Positions 61,201 through 64,000 of a stretch of DNA of 64,000 nucleotides are shown here, piece by piece. Both the position numbers and the translations under genes were made by a program. Position 1 is the first letter of the stretch. Every line of letters starts with the position of its first letter. This stretch comes from Balanoglossus misakiensis (lineage: Eukaryota > Hemichordata), in assembly GCA_040954595.2 (NCBI GenBank), contig CM082592.2, forward strand, positions 8,370,001 to 8,434,000, written 5' to 3'. The notes beneath the pieces were generated by a model. The model was not told the origin of the DNA, did no database searches, and saw only the letters and a list, made by a program, of their open reading frames with translations.

Positions 61201-64000
61201 GAACTCCGAATCTCGCTCTACGATAGCACGATACGATCCTTGGGGTTGTCTATTTTCCGTCATCGATTTCAGACACACTTCCCCCAAGTCCCCACCCCCA
61301 GGTTAGCAAACGACCCCCTCATCGTCCATATATAGGCCAGTGACTCGGAAAAACCATACGATTCGGAGTTCTACAGCATAAATACTAAATATACATTGGA
61401 AAATAACAACAGGAATAATTGGAAATGTGAAATATATTTTGAGTTTTGTGTACCCCCTTACACACACATACATACAAAATAAGATGTCTTATATTATGGT
61501 CGGTGCATCAGTCATGCGTTAACTACATATAGGCCAGTAAGCTAGCCTCATAACACGTGAAATTTATGATGTACATATCTGCAAATGTACATAACGCGTA
61601 AAAATGATAGATTTCATTGCCTACGGTGCTCGGTGGTGCACGTGGCGCCGTATTAAGACACGTTAATTTTCAATACACAGAGGAGACGTGCAAATACCAG
61701 CGTGTCTGGCACTCCACTATGATTTATTAATTACGCGCCCTCTTTTCATTAGCCCTTGATTTATTCCAAGTTTGGCGGGATTAGTAATATTTCATCTGAT
61801 ATGCAGTGTTAATTAAGGCTCGTCTGGTTAGACAATGGAGATGTGCGAGACGGAGAAACGAGAAGAACTTTCAACATAGTTCTACGGAAATTTCGAACCC
61901 TTTTGTCCGTATGCCAAAAAAGTGTCCGCGCTTCCGGAATCCAAGATACTAGATTTTCACCCGACTTTGGCAATAAAAAATAATCCAGTATCGCTACATA
62001 TTATCAAGACGATTTTTAAAATTTGCTAACACCTAGCAACAGAAAAAAGTGACGAGAAAATGTGAAGCATCACACTTGTTGTCATTCATGGGGCGTCGTT
62101 TTCGGTTGAACCGGTACTCAGAACACGGCGCAGCTGTCCTTTCTGGAGAAAAAAAAATTACACAGCTTCGATAGGCCTGGCTAGGCTACCTTCTCCCAAA
62201 TTTGATCACGGTCGTAAATTGAGATTAAAGAGGTAACCGGCAAGTGCGGGGACCGCGCGCAAATTAAGATTGTGTAGTTAGTCACACCAGGGGAAAAGAG
62301 GATGGGGGAAAATTCTCGATGCCGAAATGTTCGCGATGTTGGAAAGGTGTCAAATCCGGTCTCGGGGGCACATTAGTTGTACCAACCACTCAGCGAACGG
62401 AACTCCCGCTGTATAATGGAAATGACTTTTTTTTCGGCGCGCGGAAGATGGCCGTTTTGTCATTACCCGCTAAATACGTTTTAGGTGTAGAATTTAGCGG
62501 AACGCGAGATGGGACAGATACGATAATGACTTGTTTCATTATTTTAGCTCAATAGATAAGATTGAAATTCCAGACAGAGGGATGATTCATTGTTCGGGCC
62601 AGACAAAAGGTTTTATTATTTTTTTTGGTAACGCGCCGGATCGCGTTCGTATCAGTCACTTATGCCGGCGTTTTCTATCTCGATACACTCTTGGTAGAAA
62701 GATTCAATAAAACGTCCAGAAAACATAGTACTTTGAAGATTTGCAATGTCAGAGAAAACCTACCCGCCCTTACCAACGTTTACAGGATATATTTGAACAT
62801 TTCAGGTCAATTTTGTTCGCTTTCAAGATGAAAGAGAACTATTACACCACCACGGCATCAGATGATTAATTGTTTGTAGCATGTCTACGATAACACTACT
62901 CTCGCTGTATTGCTGCCAGTGAAAAATGTTATGGATACAGAAAAATGGCACATTTATCTTTCGAAGATAGTCCAAATCTACCACAAGTTTGAATAGACAC
63001 CGCGACACCGTGGATTTCCGCTGATGCCGTCGCCAAACACACGCACAAACAATGACCCATTCGACGGCTTAGATGAAAATGACTGACACGACAATCTATC
63101 ATTCGCATACACTGTGTAGCGTAGAATAGTGATGCTTCAGGAGTGTGCGACTAAATTGGTCGGTTACGGGACAAATTGGCGGCTCTTTTATCGTCTGCGA
63201 AGGGTCACGTTGGCGTCACGATTGTGGATTCAATTTTGATAAAAATTTACAAGAAGCGATGAATTCCCATCAGGCCGAGCACAGTCATTCGTGTCGGAAT
63301 ATGCAATGAATGATATTTCTATCTGGATATGACAAACGATCAAACTTGCGGAAAAACTGGAACCGTCAATCTTCAGGCGTGCAGACCGAGTCCGTTCTAG
63401 GCCTATAGCACGTTCACCATCTGAATCAGATGGAGCTAAGACTGTCACAAAGACAAAGACAAAGGTGGTGATGAAGTGAGGGGGGGGGGGGTTCGATTCA
63501 TGACAGGCAAATTAATGATTCTGTTTCAGTCATACGGGAGATGATAGTCAGTCCGTTGATCATTTTTGTTGGAAAGTATTATTTTAATGGTTAAACCACA
63601 ATGCCGTCGTGGGCCTCCTGAATTATTCAACGGACGAAATGATGCAAAGTCTCAAGCCAAGCGGAAACTTGCAAATGGAAACAATGGTGATTTCGGAAGG
63701 CGGAAAATGTTTTTTGAGGACAGGCGGACGGCTTTTGTCCTGTACAGTTAGATGATTTCAGGGACGGGCTTGACCCAGGTGTACTTGCTGAGCGAGACCT
63801 CCGCTTAACGGATTAAGTTGATCCTCGCTAAATCAAATCGGAATTAGAATGGTCGTAAATCCGTCTAACTTCGCCTCGGTTCATCGCAGTTGCCGGGTAT
63901 ATGCACAGGGGAGTAGAATGTTTCACAATAGCAAATTTGATGAATATGTACCATGGTTGGGAGTAGCTGCGTCGCGTCCAATGCAAACTCATTAGCCTCC

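Larger units (their letters stand above)
53142..64000. other. Gene-poor region with regulatory-looking motif clusters
   Basis: There is no coding exon that I can support in almost 11 kb. The longest frame is 162 codons on the minus strand at 60607-61095; it shows no domain or splice context. The composition is mixed, with scattered CpG-containing motifs: GGCGCC-type and TTTGGCGGGA E2F-like sites, CACGTG and TGACGTCA boxes near 58.25 kb, and TTAATTAA-type homeobox-like sites near 61.7-61.8 kb. A (GACT)n/(GGAT)n tract lies at about 56411-56453, and TAGGCCTA palindromes at 57363, 59303 and 63398. It may be the regulatory landscape of a gene beyond the window. Confidence 0.45.

Overview
The window is eukaryotic, metazoan nuclear DNA. 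Genes are cut by short GT-AG introns, coding exons are GC-richer than the AT-rich surroundings, and there are AATAAA signals, microsatellites, MITE-like inverted-repeat elements and a tRNA-derived repeat. The neurofibromin gene has vertebrate-like exon sizes. The Spec3/Stum-family gene and the many copies of the palindrome TAGGCCTA would fit an invertebrate deuterostome such as an echinoderm, hemichordate or related animal. That placement is an inference of modest confidence.

Layout, with all recognised genes on the + strand: (1) 1-5391, no recognisable coding sequence. (2) 5392-6256, the last two coding exons of a Spec3/Stum-like membrane protein with a proline-rich, PPxY-bearing tail. (3) 8916-12279, a complete five-exon nuclear receptor with a REV-ERB/E75-like ligand-binding domain and an unusual DNA-binding P-box. 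(4) about 14.85-17.0 kb, delta-tubulin (TUBD1), with a non-coding first exon and one coding intron. (5) 18037-44107, a complete neurofibromin gene (NF1). I could join 51 coding exons into one open frame of about 2765 codons, including the RasGAP and Sec14-PH modules. (6) 48773-49399, a small secreted basic glycine-rich protein. (7) 50063-53047, a five-exon secreted Gly/Gln-rich protein with two Kazal-type modules and a tyrosine-rich acidic tail. (8) 53.1-64 kb, a stretch without recognisable genes but with promoter- or enhancer-like motif clusters.

The first four genes act in separate housekeeping or signalling roles: membrane protein, transcription factor, centriole tubulin, Ras regulator. 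The two secreted genes at 48.8-53 kb look like a functional pair. Each starts with a tiny signal-peptide exon ending in a phase-1 intron at a G|T valine codon, and each then encodes low-complexity, glycine-rich, charged secreted protein. They are the least familiar and most interesting part of the window. Exon borders were called by eye from GT/AG sites, reading-frame continuity and remembered family sequences. UTR limits are mostly unknown.
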